IMG/VR virus record: IMGVR_UViG_3300005841_000011
Span: 1-44,339 of that record
Strand: one strand, 5' to 3'
From: a virus
Length of the DNA: 44,339 nt
In this document: piece by piece, positions 21,393 to 30,454 of the stretch
Layout of the letters: each line of letters begins with the position of its first letter
Numbering within the stretch: position 1 is the stretch's first letter
Program-made: the position numbers and the translations under genes
The notes under the pieces: model-generated
Seen by the model: only the letters and a program-made list of their open reading frames with translations
Database searches by the model: none
What the model was told of the DNA's origin: nothing

Positions 21393-22898
21393 TCACACGA
21401 GCGTCATGAGTGCGTCGGCGATGATCGTGGCCATCGCGGCGTAGGTGGGCGGCGTGGGGTGAACGCCGTCCCAGAGGACCGCGGTGCTGTCCGGGTCGCC
21501 TCCCGTCACGCCCGACACGTCGGCGCCGGCGACGTTGTACCCGGCGCCCTTGAGCGCGGTGACCATCGCACCGAACTGCGCGATGTACGTCGCGATCTCC
21601 GCATGCTGGCCGCTCGTGGCTGCACCGGACGCGACGTCGAAGATGTTCACGATCACGATGGGTGCACCCGGCCGCGCGCTGCGGATGTCGGCGCATGCGG
21701 TCGCAATGTCGGCGACGAGTTCCGCGCTTGTCCGATCGCCGGCGATGAGGTCGTTGATGCCGTAGGCGAGGATGACGCCCGTCGTCGCGGTCCCGGTGTT
21801 CGCGAGATCGGTCGCGAAAGTCGGGAGGCGATCTTGGAGCTGCTCGCCCGGATTGCCGTCGTTCCAGTAGTCGTAATCGAGCGCCGTTGCTCCGTTCGGA
21901 ACGTTCTCGCCTTGGAAGGCGAGACGCACGCCCGCGCGATGACACGCGACCTGCACGCCGCGACGCCAACCGTCGCCGCTCGTGTTGCCCGCCTGATAGC
22001 CGGCGGTGATCGAGTCGCCGCGGGCGTTGAACGTGCGCGCGCGCGATGGGACCGCGAGCAGAGATGTCGACACCGAGACGTTACCGGTTTTGGTGAGCGA
22101 GACGGCGCCATCGGCGTCGTCCCACGTCGAACCGAGGCCCGCACTCGCCGTATAGCGGTGAGTCTCGTTCGCCATCGCCACACCGACGGCCTTCTGCGCA
22201 TCCGCGAGCACCTGTGCCGCGCTCATCGCGAGCGACGATGTTGCGACCTCGATGATCCCCTGCTCGCCGACGAAGGCATGCGTCGCGTCGTTGCCCACGC
22301 CGAGAGCGGTGCTCGTTGCCTTGTTGTAGGCCGTGTACGCCGTCGGCATCCCCGTGGTCACGTTGCCAACGCCGATCTCGTAACCGTCGACGTAGACGTG
22401 CGCGTGAGTTCCGTCGAAGACGATGTGAACGGTGACGATCTCGCCGATCTGCGCGGCGAGAAGGAACTTGCGACCGATACGCGTAAGCGTGCCGTCGAGG
22501 CCCGCGTATACGACGAGCTGGCCGAACGCTGAGCCGATGCCGGTCTCTTGCGTTGCGACGAGCCAGCCTTGCGACGCGGCCGCGGTGAAGCCCGCGATCC
22601 AGTGGAAGCCCGTGCTCGGCGGGTTGAGCATCTGGAATCGAACGCGCACCGTTCCAGGACCTTCGGAGGAGAACGCGCCCGACGCACTCGCGAAGCCTGC
22701 TCCCGACGGCACCGAAACGACCGTCGTTTCGGGCGGCGGATTCGGAAGAACGAGGTGAAGCGTTCTCTCGCCGACGCTCGGATCGTCGTCCGTCGTCCAC
22801 GCCTCGAAGCCCTCGAAAGAGAGGTTCGCGATCGCTTCTTGTTTCGTCCCTTGGACGTAGATCAACTTGATCGGTACGAGCACATCTTGCTGTGTCAT
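21393..22898 (-). CDS. Tail protein with LamG-like and SGNH esterase domains
   Basis: 501 residues, ATG 22896-22898. About residues 80-245 form a concanavalin/LamG-like beta-sandwich pattern (VRVRFQML, TVHIVFDGTHAHVYVDGYEIG). Residues 288-501 are an SGNH/GDSL hydrolase: RGDSITAGY (Ser 296), YGIND (Gly 380, Asn 382) and DGVHPTPPTY (Asp 477, His 480). Those residues build the Ser-His-Asp triad that removes acyl groups from sugars or lipids. In a tail gene cluster it probably de-acetylates host capsule or O-antigen at adsorption. No signal peptide, consistent with a virion protein. Confidence 0.85.
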   Translation of the reverse strand: MTQQDVLVPIKLIYVQGTKQEAIANLSFEGFEAWTTDDDPSVGERTLHLVLPNPPPETTVVSVPSGAGFASASGAFSSEGPGTVRVRFQMLNPPSTGFHWIAGFTAAASQGWLVATQETGIGSAFGQLVVYAGLDGTLTRIGRKFLLAAQIGEIVTVHIVFDGTHAHVYVDGYEIGVGNVTTGMPTAYTAYNKATSTALGVGNDATHAFVGEQGIIEVATSSLAMSAAQVLADAQKAVGVAMANETHRYTASAGLGSTWDDADGAVSLTKTGNVSVSTSLLAVPSRARTFNARGDSITAGYQAGNTSGDGWRRGVQVACHRAGVRLAFQGENVPNGATALDYDYWNDGNPGEQLQDRLPTFATDLANTGTATTGVILAYGINDLIAGDRTSAELVADIATACADIRSARPGAPIVIVNIFDVASGAATSGQHAEIATYIAQFGAMVTALKGAGYNVAGADVSGVTGGDPDSTAVLWDGVHPTPPTYAAMATIIADALMTLV

Positions 22899-24058
22899 TG
22901 GGCGGTCCCTCCTGATGCGCCAACGACGGCGCTTGCGCACACGTGTGCATCATCACGACTGATCTCGAGCAGCTGCCCGTCTCCGGCGCGAAGCTTCAGG
23001 TTCCCGGCGGACGCCGAGTTGCCCATCGCGTTCGCGGTGACGTACGACCACGTCACGCCGCGATCGACGGAGCGGAAGATGCGGCCGCCGGCGTCGAGGC
23101 CGACGAGCACACCGTTGATCGCCTCGCAGTCGACGAGCGCCATGTCCGTCGTCACGCATCCGGTGTCGGCCCACGTGTCGCCGGCGTCCGTGCTGCGAAG
23201 CACGTGCGTCGTGTACGCACCGCTGAAGGACGCGAGCGTGACGTACCACTCGTCGTAGACGGGGTCGTATGTCGGGCGCGAGATGCCGCCGAGCGCCGCG
23301 AGGAATGGGGCGCTGAGCGTCGGGATCGTCGTGGGGTCGACCCACGTCGCGCCGCCATCGGTCGAGCGGCCGATGATGAAGTTGCCCGTGACGAGCATCG
23401 CGGCGATCGCGTCGCCGAGCTCGTTCGCCTGCACGTGCACGTCGGCCCAGCCGGCCGCCGAGGTCCACGAGCTCGGGATCGTGGCGTTCGTCGCGACGAA
23501 ACCCGAGTTCAGATAGTTGGCGTGGATCGCCGGCGTCGACGCGGCCCACACGATGATCCAATTGCCGTGCACCGGATCGAAGCAAAGTCCGGCCTTGCCC
23601 GCGACAACGTTCAAGGTCGAGAGGACGCCCGTGTGATGCGTCCACGTCACCGTCGCGAACGCCGAGCGCGCTCCGAAGTAGCCGCCGCCGGCGGTGTCGA
23701 GCGCGAGGCCGTTTCCGCTCGTGTCCGTCGCGACGGTGACGAGCGTTTTGCCGGCCGAGATCGTCGCGGAGTTCCACGAGCGGCCGCGGTCCCAGCTGCC
23801 TTTCAGCTTGTCCGTCGCGGAGCTCCCAACGATCCACCAGGCGAGGTCCTTCGATGCGTCGAAGCAACCCTCGACGGCGGCGAAGGTGGTCGACACGACG
23901 GGTTGCCAGTCGAACGCGATGCGCGCGGCCGCGGCGGCGCCGTCGGCGAGCCCTTGGAGGAACGAGAGGATGCGCTCGAGGAGCGTCTCCGGATCGTCGC
24001 CGTCCACCGGTTGCGTGTACGTCTGCTGCTCCGCCTTCGTCGGCGTGTAGGTGCTCAA
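22895..24058 (-). CDS. Asp-box (BNR) beta-propeller tail protein
   Basis: 387 residues from TTG 24056-24058, overlapping the previous stop (TTGA). Four Asp-box motifs of the S-x-D-x-G-x-T/S-W type are visible: SWDRGRSW at about 88, RSTDGGATW at 231, RSTDAGDTW at 288, RSVDRGVTW at 329. Such repeats cap the blades of sialidase-like beta-propellers. The N-terminal 40 residues would link to the baseplate. No sialidase Arg triad was recognised, so I suggest glycan binding rather than hydrolysis. Lies between the tail protein I position and the esterase. Confidence 0.75.
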   Translation of the reverse strand: MSTYTPTKAEQQTYTQPVDGDDPETLLERILSFLQGLADGAAAAARIAFDWQPVVSTTFAAVEGCFDASKDLAWWIVGSSATDKLKGSWDRGRSWNSATISAGKTLVTVATDTSGNGLALDTAGGGYFGARSAFATVTWTHHTGVLSTLNVVAGKAGLCFDPVHGNWIIVWAASTPAIHANYLNSGFVATNATIPSSWTSAAGWADVHVQANELGDAIAAMLVTGNFIIGRSTDGGATWVDPTTIPTLSAPFLAALGGISRPTYDPVYDEWYVTLASFSGAYTTHVLRSTDAGDTWADTGCVTTDMALVDCEAINGVLVGLDAGGRIFRSVDRGVTWSYVTANAMGNSASAGNLKLRAGDGQLLEISRDDAHVCASAVVGASGGTAQ

Positions 24059-24957
24059 AGCGCTGCTCCTTCGGTCGTACCGGCCCAATACAGTGCGTTC
24101 GTGTTGCGCGCGGGCACGCGGCGGCCCGGTGTCGCGCGGTCGTACTTGCTCGCCCACTTCCACGTGCCATCAGGAAGCGGCGGCGAAGACGCGGAGGGAT
24201 CGAAGGCGGTGTCGTCGAAGCAGATGATGATCGACACGCACCGCGAGCCGCCCATGCGCCACGTGCGGACGATGCGCCGAATCGCGAAGACGTCGCCCGG
24301 CGTCGCCGTCGAGCCGGCCGTCGCTGCATCGGTCCCGTAGCCGCCGCCGTTGCCGAATGAGCCGCGAAGTTGCCACGGCTGAGGGACCGCGTCCGTCGTC
24401 GGGTAGATGATGACCCAGTAGCGCGACCAAGGGATCGCGGGCCCGACGTGCCCGGTCACGCGCGTGCGCATCGTCTTCTTCTTCAGCGCGAGCCACTTCG
24501 CGCGGTCCCAATCGAACGCGCCGTGTCGGTACGTGCTCCTCGTGCCGTCGCGATCGATCGTGTACGCGTTGCCGTGGTTGTTGATGATGCGCGCGCGGAC
24601 CGGGTGCGGCGCGCAATAGCCGCGGATCTGCGTGAGCATGCTCCACGCGCCGCCGGCGAGACGTTGATCGTCGATGCCCGATTGCAGGCGCGTGACGTAC
24701 GACTCGAGCGATTCGTCCGGGCCCTGCAGGATGCCCATCCGCTGGCCCTGCTGCGAGAGAGCGTCTGCAGGCGACTGCACGCGGAGGAAGCGCGCCGAGA
24801 CGCCGTCGTTGAGGCGGTCGTAGTACTTCTGGATCTGCGTCGCCTGCGTCGTGAGGTAGCGCGAGGGCACTTCGACCGTCACGCCGTCGACGACGACGCG
24901 ATCGCGCGTGAGCCACGTCGGGCCGAGCTCGGGGATCTGATCGAGGAGCGTCGTCAC
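24055..24957 (-). CDS. Baseplate/tail-tip protein in the gpI position
   Basis: 300 residues from GTG 24955-24957, overlapping the baseplate J stop. The N-terminal half is helical (RYLTTQATQIQKYYDRLNDGV...ESLESYVTRLQSGIDDQRLAGG), as in the P2 gpI / Mu gp48-type proteins that follow baseplate J. The C-terminal half is beta-rich with aromatics. Position and size support a wedge or tail-tip role; sequence resemblance is modest. Confidence 0.65.
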   Translation of the reverse strand: MTTLLDQIPELGPTWLTRDRVVVDGVTVEVPSRYLTTQATQIQKYYDRLNDGVSARFLRVQSPADALSQQGQRMGILQGPDESLESYVTRLQSGIDDQRLAGGAWSMLTQIRGYCAPHPVRARIINNHGNAYTIDRDGTRSTYRHGAFDWDRAKWLALKKKTMRTRVTGHVGPAIPWSRYWVIIYPTTDAVPQPWQLRGSFGNGGGYGTDAATAGSTATPGDVFAIRRIVRTWRMGGSRCVSIIICFDDTAFDPSASSPPLPDGTWKWASKYDRATPGRRVPARNTNALYWAGTTEGAAL

Positions 24958-26183
24958 GTCGCGCCCCTCGGAATGATGTGAACCGTCCCGGTGACCGTGC
25001 CGATCACGCCGACGTCCGCGGTGTGCACGTTGGTGAGCGGATTCACCGTGAGGTCGAGCGCGACGTCCGACGCCGGCGACGAGAGATTGCACTTGAACGC
25101 GTTCGGAGAGACGGCCTCCGTGATCTGCGCACGGATCCACTCGAGGTAGATGAAGCCCGGCGCGTCGTCGCCGGTCTCGTTGTCTCCGCCGATGCGCCGC
25201 TTGTTCGCTTCCGCACGGAGGAACGTCTCGACGAGCGTCTTGATCGCCGCCTCGGTGAGGTTGATCGAGTCGTAGACCCAGAGCTCGTACGTGACGTCGA
25301 AGCTCACCTCGTCGGCGAGCACCGCGAGCGAGTCGACGGCAAGCGGCTCGGCCCACTTTTCCACGGTCGCTTGCGCGCGCGTCGCGTCGGGCCCGCTGAG
25401 AGCTCCGGACGATCCCGCGATGAAGAAGATGACCTCGCCGTAGTCCGAATCACCGACCGGACGCACGCGGGTGACGTTCGTGACGCCGCTTCCGTCCGCC
25501 TGCAGGCTCGCCGTCGTGACGACGTACGTATACGCCTCGACGGGACCGTTCGGCGAAAGCGAGATGAACTTCTGCTGGGCGCGAAGCGTGTACGCGTTGT
25601 CGTCCTCGCGATCGATGCCGGTCGCCGCCGTGAGGTTCGTCACCGTCACGCCGGGGAGGTTCACGAGCTCGTCGATGTCGCCGATCTCGGCGTTGCCGTC
25701 GCTTCCGGCGACGTCGGCCTCGAAGGTGACGGTCGCCGTCGCAGTCGCCGTGCCGGTCGGGCCCAAGACGATCGCCGCGGTGTTGTGGTACGTCGCGTGC
25801 GTCGACGTGTTCTCCGCCGTGACGTCATTCGGATCGAGCGTCCCGAAGTCCTGCGCGGTCGTGTTCGTGAGCTGAACGCTGCAGTTCGCGTACGTCGCCT
25901 TGTTGCGCGGCGAGTTGAAGTTGCACGTCGCGAGCGCATCGAGCCAATCATCGAACGCGTACCCGAGGAAGCCGCCGGCGATGATGGCCGGGTAGCCGAC
26001 CTTGGGATCCTCGAGGCCGCCGAGCTGAAAGCTCATCGTGAAGAGCAGCGCGCGCGTCGGGTCGCCGGACTTCCACGTCTCGGTCGCGACGCTCTGACTC
26101 TGCATCTGCGCGATCGAGTCGGTGAAGATCTCCTCTTGCGATCGCTGGCGCAGCAATTCGGAGAGCGGAGTCGGCAACGTCAA
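24954..26183 (-). CDS. Baseplate J-like wedge protein
   Basis: 409 residues, start TTG 26181-26183 in a TTGA overlap. The pattern is that of baseplate J/gp47: an N-terminal helix, then beta domains, GIDREDDNAYTLRAQQKFISLSP near the centre, YTYVVTTAS...VTRVRPVGDSDYGEVIFFIAG, and a C-terminal half with NLTEAAIKTLVETFLRAEANK. Baseplate J proteins join wedge segments around the hub of contractile tails. Order after gp25 and before the gpI-like gene is the standard one. Confidence 0.88.
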   Translation of the reverse strand: MTLPTPLSELLRQRSQEEIFTDSIAQMQSQSVATETWKSGDPTRALLFTMSFQLGGLEDPKVGYPAIIAGGFLGYAFDDWLDALATCNFNSPRNKATYANCSVQLTNTTAQDFGTLDPNDVTAENTSTHATYHNTAAIVLGPTGTATATATVTFEADVAGSDGNAEIGDIDELVNLPGVTVTNLTAATGIDREDDNAYTLRAQQKFISLSPNGPVEAYTYVVTTASLQADGSGVTNVTRVRPVGDSDYGEVIFFIAGSSGALSGPDATRAQATVEKWAEPLAVDSLAVLADEVSFDVTYELWVYDSINLTEAAIKTLVETFLRAEANKRRIGGDNETGDDAPGFIYLEWIRAQITEAVSPNAFKCNLSSPASDVALDLTVNPLTNVHTADVGVIGTVTGTVHIIPRGAT

Positions 26184-26605
26184 GACGCACCTCCGAAGTC
26201 GATGTCGAGGACCTCGATGGTGAGGTCCTGATACGCGAGGACCATCGAGAAGGAACCGCCGGCGACGAGGTCGACGTCGATCACGATCTTCAGCCGCGCA
26301 GACGTGCCCACCTTCGAGAAGATCGCGGTCACTGTCACGCCGTCGACGCGATCGTCCTTTGCGATCTCGGCCTCGAGCTCGACGGCGACGACGTCCGTGT
26401 CGCGCTGAGAGAACTCCGCGCCGAGCCGTTCGGCCAGGGCGTAGCCCCAGAATCGATCGTCGAGCAGCGTGCCCTTCGGTGTGCGGAGCAATCGAAGGAT
26501 GCTCTCGACGACGAGCTTCGCACCGCTCACGACGACGCCGTAGCGGACTTGGTCGGTCGCCGAGGTATCACGCCCGAACGGCGGCGCTTTCAGCGGCGTC
26601 GCCAT
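26180..26605 (-). CDS. gp25/GPW-like baseplate wedge protein
   Basis: 141 residues, ATG 26603-26605. VESILRLLRTPKGTLLDDRFWGYALAERLG (about 33-62) is the core gp25 signature, in which the RTPKGTLLDD-like segment forms the conserved turn. A beta-rich part follows (VTVTAIFSKVGTSARLKIVIDVDL). In contractile tails this lysozyme-fold subunit forms part of the inner baseplate. It shares one base with the preceding stop. Confidence 0.85.
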   Translation of the reverse strand: MATPLKAPPFGRDTSATDQVRYGVVVSGAKLVVESILRLLRTPKGTLLDDRFWGYALAERLGAEFSQRDTDVVAVELEAEIAKDDRVDGVTVTAIFSKVGTSARLKIVIDVDLVAGGSFSMVLAYQDLTIEVLDIDFGGAS

Positions 26606-27777
26606 CAGGACGCCTCCGCTTTCGTGGTGGCGTAAATGTTCGCGAGCCACGTCGTCATCAGCGCCTTCACCGCGGCGCCGTCGGCCGAGCTCGGCGACCA
26701 CGTGTTCAGATCGTTTTGCAGATCGGACACGCCCGTCGCGAACGCGATGGCCTGGGCGCTCGAGTCACCGAGCTTCACGTTGCCCGCGAAGATGTGGCTC
26801 TCGCTCGGGACGCTCGTCCCGCCTTCCCATTCGCCGGCGAACGAATTCACGAACGGGAGTGACGCGTCTCCGTTGATGAAACCGACGAGGACGCTCGTGC
26901 CGTTCGCCGGCGTGCCGCGCCCGCCGTAGACGCCGACGCGCACCGGGACGTTGTTCATCGACGGAAGCCCGAGCGACTTCTTCGCCGGGTCGAGATCGAG
27001 GTACCCACCGGATCCGCCACGCACGCGGAACTCGTAGAGGCCGTGGAAGAACGTCGGCCGCATGACCGCGCGCACCATGGCGATGAAGCGCTGGAGGAAT
27101 CGATCGCCAGGCGTCGTGCCGTCTGTGCCGAAGACGGTCGTGTGGAGGTGCTCGCCGGCGAGCTCGTGACGCACGGTCGCCGCGGTGAGCCCTTCGACTT
27201 GCGCGCCGGGCACGAGGTCCTTCAACGAGTCGGCGGCGATGCTGACCCAGTTGCGATCGGGCCGCGCGTCGATGAGACGGTGCGACGTCTTCCACGCCTT
27301 CTTCTCACGCGTGCCGAGGTGCGTGATGCCGTCTTCGTCGACGTACCAAGCGCCCTTGGCGATGTCCTCGAGCGTGTCGCGCGCCGTCGAGCTCGGGCGC
27401 GTGTACCAACCGCCGACGCGGAAGTCCGTGAAGGACGCGAGCTGCTCGCCTGCATCACGCGCGACGTCGCCGAGCACGGTCGACGCCTTCACGCCGGCGG
27501 CGGAGCGATACGGCTTCGGATCGACGGGCTTCCCCCAGCCGTTGTAACCGCCGATGACGCGGAACCATCCGCGCCCGAAGACGTCACCACCGTGCGGGAG
27601 GATCGTGCCTTTCAATGTGACGTCGGCGAAGACGAGCGACGCCTTGCCCGGCTTGCCGATCGCGTCTGCGAGCGCTTCGCCGTTGCCGACTTCGACGTCC
27701 GCATGCCACACGCCCGCGCCCGGAAGCACGAGCACCGCGGCGAGCGCAGTCTTCGCGTTGAGAAGGACGCTGCTCAT
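26605..27777 (-). CDS. Baseplate hub protein (gpD / gpV-like region)
   Basis: 390 residues from ATG 27775-27777. The N-terminal two-thirds resemble hub proteins of the gpD type (a series of beta domains, TRPSSTARDTLEDIAKGAWYVDEDG). Near residue 295-330, VRVGVYGGRGTPANGTSVLVGFINGDASLPFVNSF follows the OB-fold pattern of baseplate assembly protein V (V-x-V-G-F-x-x-G-D-x-x-x-P-x-V). That would place hub and spike-base functions in one polypeptide (inference). The C-terminal 60 residues may be the region that binds the spike. Confidence 0.65.
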   Translation of the reverse strand: MSSVLLNAKTALAAVLVLPGAGVWHADVEVGNGEALADAIGKPGKASLVFADVTLKGTILPHGGDVFGRGWFRVIGGYNGWGKPVDPKPYRSAAGVKASTVLGDVARDAGEQLASFTDFRVGGWYTRPSSTARDTLEDIAKGAWYVDEDGITHLGTREKKAWKTSHRLIDARPDRNWVSIAADSLKDLVPGAQVEGLTAATVRHELAGEHLHTTVFGTDGTTPGDRFLQRFIAMVRAVMRPTFFHGLYEFRVRGGSGGYLDLDPAKKSLGLPSMNNVPVRVGVYGGRGTPANGTSVLVGFINGDASLPFVNSFAGEWEGGTSVPSESHIFAGNVKLGDSSAQAIAFATGVSDLQNDLNTWSPSSADGAAVKALMTTWLANIYATTKAEAS

Positions 27778-28337
27778 GTGCGCGGCCCTCGCACGGCGTC
27801 GAGCGTTTGAAGCTTCGCGTTGAGGATCGCTTTGACGTCGGCGTTCTTGTCCTTCTTCTCGACGAAGGTACCGTCGAGCTTCGTCACGGGCTTGGGAATG
27901 AAGGGCCGATACTCGAGCACGTGAAGGCGCGCGGTGCCGCCACCGACACCGTCGGGTTTCGGGTTGCCCCACTTGCTGATCACGACGCTTGTGACCGGCG
28001 GGTCGAGATCGTCCGTCAACGGATGCGAGAATGAGAGCGCCTTCGGATCGTTTTTCTTGATGAGCGTTTTGTAGATTTTCTTGAACTTTCTGTAGTCCTC
28101 GAAGCCGTTGACCGGGTTGCCGAACTCGTCTTCGCCGACCCAGACATAAAGCTCCATGTCCCATTCGATCGGCGGCGTGCGCTTGTGGATCGTGAAGCCG
28201 CCGTTGCCGTTGGGGATCTGCTGCTCCCATCCTTCGATGCGCTCGGGCGCTTGCGGAAAGGTGCACACGCCCGGCGACTTCACGCCCGCGAGCTTGAACG
28301 AGTCGTAGTCCTCGAAGTCGTCGACGGGGTTGCTCAC
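27774..28337 (-). CDS. Tail protein between tape measure and hub
   Basis: 187 residues from GTG 28335-28337. Aromatic beta segments (FKLAGVKSPGV, EWDMELYVWVGEDEFG) and a Lys-rich middle (YRKFKKIYKTLIKKNDPK). In contractile phages this position holds the DNA-circularisation N or tail-hub LysM-type protein, or a gpU-like one; I cannot choose from sequence. Probably binds the end of the tube. Confidence 0.6.
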   Translation of the reverse strand: MSNPVDDFEDYDSFKLAGVKSPGVCTFPQAPERIEGWEQQIPNGNGGFTIHKRTPPIEWDMELYVWVGEDEFGNPVNGFEDYRKFKKIYKTLIKKNDPKALSFSHPLTDDLDPPVTSVVISKWGNPKPDGVGGGTARLHVLEYRPFIPKPVTKLDGTFVEKKDKNADVKAILNAKLQTLDAVRGPRT

Positions 28338-30289
28338 GTCGGCTCCGTTTCGGCGTCGATGCCCATCTGCAGCGCGCGACGCTCCCACCATGCCGTCAGG
28401 GCCTCGTCGAGCTTGTCGCCGATGTCTTCGGCGCCCTTCACCCCATTGATCTCGAGGTGCTCGATCACGAACCGCGGACCGCCGGCGTTCGCGTTCGCGC
28501 CTTGCGCGCTCGTCGATTGCGGCAGCTGCGGCGGCTGCACGAGCGCGTCGATCGACTGTCCAAGGCTCTGCGCGCCCGAGTCGACGCCGAGCTCGAGGCC
28601 TTGGGGGATCGTGAGGCCGATGTCTTCGAAGACGCGCGAAGGCGAGTGCGAGTCGAGTACCGACTTCATCGTCTTGATCGCGGTGCCGCCGATCTGCTTC
28701 ACCTTGTCTTCGACGCGCGTGATGCCCTTATCAAGACCGTTCACGAAGCCGTCGATGAAGTCCGTCGCGAGCTTCGACCACTCCTGCGGATCGAGCTTCG
28801 TCTTCAGCTTGTCGAAGCCGTCGGCCGCCGTGCTCGTCGTCTTCGCGACGAAGGACATCGCGACGCCGATCCCCGAGACGGTGTCCGTGAGCTTCATCGC
28901 CTCCGTCCCGCCCTTCGAGACGACATCGACGATGTCGTTGATGCGATCGTGCAGGTTCCCGAGCGGGCCGAGATCGACGTCCGTCATCGCCTCGACGGCG
29001 TTCTTGAATTTGTAGAAGTAGATCTCCGAGTCGGTGAGGACGATCTCGCTCTTGATGATGTAGCGCTCGAGGCCGACGAAGAAGTCCTCGACGAGGCTTC
29101 CGGACGTCTTGCCGAAAACGGTGTCGAAGATGTCCTGCAGGAACTTGCCGCTCGCGGTCTCCTTGTCCGTGAGATCGACCATGCGCGAGAGACCCTCGAG
29201 CACGGGTTTCACGTCGAAGTGTGATGTGATGGCCGAGAGGTTCCGCTCGAGCCTCGTCATCTGCTGATCGAGCCCGAGCATCTTCTGTTTGACGACGTCG
29301 CCGTATTTCTTGTCGACGCGATCGGCGAGCTGGTCCGCCGTCATCAGGCCGGCGTTGAATTGGTCGATGATGCTTTGCCCGGCGCCGGCGTCGTCGAGCG
29401 CGGTCGCCGTCGACGCGGCCGCACGGAGGACCGTGTCGAGGTCTTTGCTCGAGACCTGGGCGAGGCCCATCTGCCGCCGCGTCTCCGTGAGGCCGCGCGA
29501 GTACTGCAGGAGCTGATCGTTGCTCTGTCCCGTGTCGTGCCCGATGCGTTCGAACGCGGCCGCCGTGGCGTTCGCGACGTCGTTGCTTTGCGTGAGCGCG
29601 CGGAGCGTCTGCTCCGTGTTTCGCTTCGCGTTCGCCTGCTCGACGGCGTACTTGTAGACGGACGCCGCGGCCGCGACGAACGCGGCGCCAACGGCGAGCA
29701 AACCCACTGCGAGGAGCGCGAATCCTGCGACCGCGCCGACTGCGACGGCGTCCGCGGCGCTCAGGCCTTGCGTGAGGCTTCCGAGCTCGTCGACCGCTGA
29801 CATCGTGTTCTTCGCGACGCCGCCGAGCTTGCCGCCGTAGCGGTCGAGGAGTGCGGTGGCGGCCTTCGTGCGCTTGTCGTTCGCCTCGCCGGCGTCCTTG
29901 TGGTCTTTCTCGGCGTCGCGAGCGTGGCCCACTGCGTCGGCCGCGGCCTGCGTCGATTTCTTTTGCGCGTCGATCGACGTCTTCAGCTCGGCGCTCTTTT
30001 TTCGCAGCGCCTCCTCTTTTTTCGTGAGGTCGTCGGTCGACTGCGCGAGCTTCCAGAATTTCTTTTCGTCGCCCGCTTGCATCGCGCGTTGCATCTCGAT
30101 GCGGGTGTCCGCGAGCTGCTCGGAGAGCTTCTCGAGCGACTTGTCCGTGTCCGCGAAGGACTTCTCGAGCACGGTCAATTCGTCCTTCGACGACTTGAAC
30201 GTCTTCTCGAGCTCGTCGAGCTCCGTCACGGCGTCGGCGAGGCCGGCCGTGCGTGCGTCGATGTCGAGTTCGAAGTCCAGGTCACTCAC
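28334..30289 (-). CDS. Tape measure protein
   Basis: 651 residues, GTG 30287-30289 with AGGA upstream. Residues 1-140 are coiled coil (LEKTFKSSKDELTVLEKSFADTD...). About 190-225 is a strong hydrophobic block (AVGAVAGFALLAVGLLAVGAAFVAAAASV). The middle is helical with repeated amphipathic segments, and the last 100 residues are loose. This is the normal tape-measure profile; it sets tail length, chaperoned by the frameshifted protein just upstream. If helical at about 1.5 angstrom per residue it would span roughly 95-100 nm (estimate). Confidence 0.85.
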   Translation of the reverse strand: MSDLDFELDIDARTAGLADAVTELDELEKTFKSSKDELTVLEKSFADTDKSLEKLSEQLADTRIEMQRAMQAGDEKKFWKLAQSTDDLTKKEEALRKKSAELKTSIDAQKKSTQAAADAVGHARDAEKDHKDAGEANDKRTKAATALLDRYGGKLGGVAKNTMSAVDELGSLTQGLSAADAVAVGAVAGFALLAVGLLAVGAAFVAAAASVYKYAVEQANAKRNTEQTLRALTQSNDVANATAAAFERIGHDTGQSNDQLLQYSRGLTETRRQMGLAQVSSKDLDTVLRAAASTATALDDAGAGQSIIDQFNAGLMTADQLADRVDKKYGDVVKQKMLGLDQQMTRLERNLSAITSHFDVKPVLEGLSRMVDLTDKETASGKFLQDIFDTVFGKTSGSLVEDFFVGLERYIIKSEIVLTDSEIYFYKFKNAVEAMTDVDLGPLGNLHDRINDIVDVVSKGGTEAMKLTDTVSGIGVAMSFVAKTTSTAADGFDKLKTKLDPQEWSKLATDFIDGFVNGLDKGITRVEDKVKQIGGTAIKTMKSVLDSHSPSRVFEDIGLTIPQGLELGVDSGAQSLGQSIDALVQPPQLPQSTSAQGANANAGGPRFVIEHLEINGVKGAEDIGDKLDEALTAWWERRALQMGIDAETEPT

Positions 30290-30292
30290 GGT

Positions 30293-30454
30293 TCACTTCC
30301 TGTTGATCAGCACGTGGATCGCTTCGGCGATGCGGTACGCGCCCGCGAAGGCCTCCGGGCTATCTGCGGCCCACGGGAAGAGCGCGAGGATGCTATCGGC
30401 GGCGATCCCGACGTGGGCCGGGAGCCGCTGCTTCCGAATGCGATCCGCTAGGTT
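30293..30454 (-). CDS. -1 frame extension of the tail assembly chaperone
   Basis: This frame has no ATG, GTG or TTG before its last eight codons, so it cannot be expressed by itself. It can be entered by a -1 slip at the run of five A (30457-30453) in the end of the 30882-30448 gene. The added segment is 53 residues (NLADRIRKQRLPAHVG...AEAIHVLINRK). Its position before the tape measure equals the G-T extension of lambda-like and contractile-tail phages, which binds the tape measure protein. Confidence 0.75.
   Translation of the reverse strand, partial: NLADRIRKQRLPAHVGIAADSILALFPWAADSPEAFAGAYRIAEAIHVLINRK

Noticed and set aside
24978-26231. 417-codon plus-strand frame opposite baseplate J
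   Set aside because: Composition is the usual reverse-strand Arg/Asp/Val mix, and baseplate J on the minus strand is convincing.
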